A DNA stretch of 8,203 bases from Anaerolineae bacterium. Lineage in GTDB: Bacteria; Chloroflexota; Anaerolineae; Anaerolineales; UBA4823. Of the stretch, positions 6,443-8,203 are shown one piece after another. Below the pieces are notes generated by a model that made no database searches, was not told the DNA's origin, and saw nothing but the letters and a program-made list of their open reading frames with translations. The stretch is taken from NCBI GenBank assembly GCA_030622805.1, contig JAUXFR010000047.1, forward strand, positions 1-8,203, given 5' to 3'. The first letter of the stretch is position 1. Each line of letters opens with the position of its first letter. Made by a program: the position numbers and the translations under genes.

Positions 6443-6478
6443 TGATTATGTGTTACATTTAAATAGACTACACAATCA
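6443..6478. promoter_or_regulatory. 36-bp imperfect dyad upstream of the Lon-like gene
   Basis: The sequence from TGATTATGTGT (6443-6453) to ACACAATCA (6470-6478) is symmetric about 6460.5. By hand 13 of 18 position pairs match, including the central ATTTAAAT (6457-6464). It looks like a protein-binding operator, not an RNA hairpin, because the matches are broken up and AT-rich. It does not match the CIRCE heat-shock element. The bound regulator is unknown. Confidence 0.45.
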
Positions 6479-6524
6479 CTTTTTCAGCTGAGATAAATAC
6501 TAAGGTTATATCAGGAGTTTAACT

Positions 6525-8203
6525 ATGAATACCGATGTTATCGAACTGGCAGCTACAGAGTTGAGACGAATATGTGATCCAGACCAGTTCAAGTTCGAGA
6601 GTACAGAGGAACTAAGTGATCTGGAAGAAATTATTGGGCAGGAGCGTGCAGTGCAGGCTATCTCTTTTGGGATCGATATCGACAGCCCCGGCTATCACAT
6701 GTACGCCTTGGGACCTGCTGGTACTGGAAAAACAACCACCATTAAGAAATTTCTGGAGCGTAAAGCAAAACAGCAGCGAACGCCAGACGATTGGTGCTAC
6801 GTTAACAACTTTGACGATCACGATAAGCCCCGTGCGTTGCGCATGCCTGCTGGTCTGGGTTATACATTTCAGACAGATATCAACCAACTGGTTGTAGAGC
6901 TTCAGTCTGAGATACCGAACGCCTTTGAGAGTGAAGATTACGAAAAGGAACAAGAGCCGATTTCCCAGCAGATCCAGAAACGAAAGCAGGAACTCTTCCA
7001 GGAGATTGAAAAGAAATCGCAATCCCAGGGATTCACCATGCTGCAAACGCCGCGCGGGATCATGCTGGCTCCTGTCATACGTGGTCAGGTAATCTCACCC
7101 GATGAATTTAATAAACTAGATGAAGAGACCAGGCTCGGAATTAAAAACCGTCAGGATGAACTTCAGCAGGAGATGCGAGAGCTTATGCGGCGGGTTCAAG
7201 GGCTCCAGCAGGAAGAAAAAGAAGAAATACGCAAGCTGGACCGCCAGGTTGTCAGGTTCGCTGTGGAACACCTTATTGACCGGCTCAAGGAGAAATACAG
7301 CGAGCTTGAGAACGTTGTGGAGTTCCTGGACGCCATACGAGTTGATTTGTTGGAAAATGTCGAAGTATTCAAACATGCAAAGGAGTTTGAGCAGGCGCAG
7401 CAGCAGCTGCCCTTCCCGGTTATTCAGGCTCAAAGGAAGCCCAATTTCGAGCAATATCGCACCAATTTGGTTGTGGATCACAGAAATCTGGAGGGAGCAC
7501 CTGTAATAGAAGAAAGCCACCCAACATACGCAAATCTAGTCGGGCGTGTTGAGCACCAAGTCCAATTCGGAGCACTTGTTACAAACTTTTCGATGATCAA
7601 AGGCGGATCGCTCCATATAGCGAACGGCGGCTATCTGATGATCGACGTGCGGGACATACTCTCCAAACCGCTCGCATGGGATGGGCTCAAACGGGCGTTA
7701 AAAGACAGGGTGATAAGAATCGAGTCGCTGAATCAAGCTTTGGGTCTAATCTCGACCCGCACACTGGACCCAGAACCGATTCCCCTTGAAATCAAAGTAA
7801 TCATCATTGGTGACCCTTTGCTTTATTACTTGCTCTATAACCTGGATGAAGATTTTCGTGAACTCTTCAAAGTCAAGGCAGACTTCGCTATCCAGATGGA
7901 TTGGAGCGATGAGACGGCCATCGCCTACGCCAAATTTATCGGAACAATCTGCCGTGAAGAGGGACTGCACCATTTCGAGCCATCAGGTGTAGCGAAGGTG
8001 ATCGAACAAAGCGCACGCATGGTAGCTTACCAGACCAAACTGGCAACAGTATTCGGCGACATCGTTGACCTGATACGTCAGGCTAGCTACTGGGCGGAGG
8101 TAAATAATCACGATTTCGTACTCGGCAGCGATGTCCAACAGGCGATCGAAGAACTGGTCTATCGCTCAAACCGCGTTGAAGAACGTATTCAAGAGCTGAT
8201 TGC
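6525..8203 (+). CDS. LonB-like ATP-dependent protease, N-terminal part (runs off the window)
   Basis: 559 codons are visible with no stop, so the gene continues past the right edge. The start is ATG 6525 with AGGAG seven bases upstream. Walker A GPAGTGKT is at 63-70, just after IIGQERAVQAISFGI, the usual lead-in of this AAA+ group. A long charged insert rich in Gln, Glu and Lys (about 140-290) looks like coiled coil. The ATPase core resumes at HPTYANLVGRVEH (332-344). The hydrophobic IANGGYLMID (365-374) ends in the Walker B Asp374 and is followed by DILSKPLAWDGLKRAL. A sensor-like VIIIGD is at 425-430, and a helical lid follows from about 460. This split AAA+ domain with a helical insert marks the cytosolic Lon-like proteases annotated LonB or lon-related. 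The Ser-Lys protease domain expected next is outside the window, so peptidase activity is inferred from the family. No membrane segments are seen. Confidence 0.88.
   Translation, partial: MNTDVIELAATELRRICDPDQFKFESTEELSDLEEIIGQERAVQAISFGIDIDSPGYHMYALGPAGTGKTTTIKKFLERKAKQQRTPDDWCYVNNFDDHDKPRALRMPAGLGYTFQTDINQLVVELQSEIPNAFESEDYEKEQEPISQQIQKRKQELFQEIEKKSQSQGFTMLQTPRGIMLAPVIRGQVISPDEFNKLDEETRLGIKNRQDELQQEMRELMRRVQGLQQEEKEEIRKLDRQVVRFAVEHLIDRLKEKYSELENVVEFLDAIRVDLLENVEVFKHAKEFEQAQQQLPFPVIQAQRKPNFEQYRTNLVVDHRNLEGAPVIEESHPTYANLVGRVEHQVQFGALVTNFSMIKGGSLHIANGGYLMIDVRDILSKPLAWDGLKRALKDRVIRIESLNQALGLISTRTLDPEPIPLEIKVIIIGDPLLYYLLYNLDEDFRELFKVKADFAIQMDWSDETAIAYAKFIGTICREEGLHHFEPSGVAKVIEQSARMVAYQTKLATVFGDIVDLIRQASYWAEVNNHDFVLGSDVQQAIEELVYRSNRVEERIQELI

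Noticed and set aside
7120..7506. A 128-codon plus-strand frame within the Lon-like gene
   Set aside because: It is a shifted frame of the coiled-coil insert, low in complexity (runs of Lys, Ser and Arg), inside a continuous longer frame with clear AAA+ motifs.

Overview
The window reads as an ordinary bacterial chromosomal segment with balanced base composition, good Shine-Dalgarno sites and short intergenic gaps. It shows no mobile element, CRISPR array, rRNA or tRNA. The gene types together (a stand-alone GlmS-like SIS isomerase, a GbsR/MarR regulator beside a long-chain prenyl diphosphate synthase, a LonB-type protease with a long helical insert, a pyruvate kinase with the lysine-type cation site) suggest an uncultured Chloroflexota member, perhaps Anaerolineae-like. 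That placement is an inference from protein style and rests on no search.

Left part (1-3530). The tail of an unidentified plus-strand gene ends at 111 and converges on a minus-strand run of three genes. Read in the direction of transcription these are pyruvate kinase (3530-2076), a GlmS/NagB-II-like sugar-phosphate isomerase or deaminase (2049-997, 26 bp gap) and GTP cyclohydrolase I (872-234), followed by a clear rho-independent terminator (210-182). The 124 bp gap before folE carries a perfect 15-bp inverted repeat. The first two genes concern glycolytic or amino-sugar carbon and folE makes the first committed pterin intermediate, so if this is one operon the link is not a single pathway.

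Middle (3531-4682). A 312 bp divergent intergenic region separates pyk from an NAD-dependent extended SDR (epimerase/dehydratase type).

Right part (4683-8203). A GbsR/MarR-family regulator has a near-consensus promoter whose -10 box sits exactly at the centre of a 36-bp dyad built from four TTTCG-type half-sites, a strong candidate for autoregulation. A long-chain trans-polyprenyl diphosphate synthase follows 40 bp later, probably in the same transcript. Next comes a 138 bp intergenic region with another 36-bp dyad, then the first 559 codons of a LonB-like ATP-dependent protease that runs off the right edge before its proteolytic domain.

The sequence shows no clear-cut undescribed system. 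The most interesting signals are regulatory: the -10-centred four-half-site operator, the dyad upstream of the Lon-like gene and the hairpin upstream of folE. The cation-site substitutions in pyruvate kinase also stand out.
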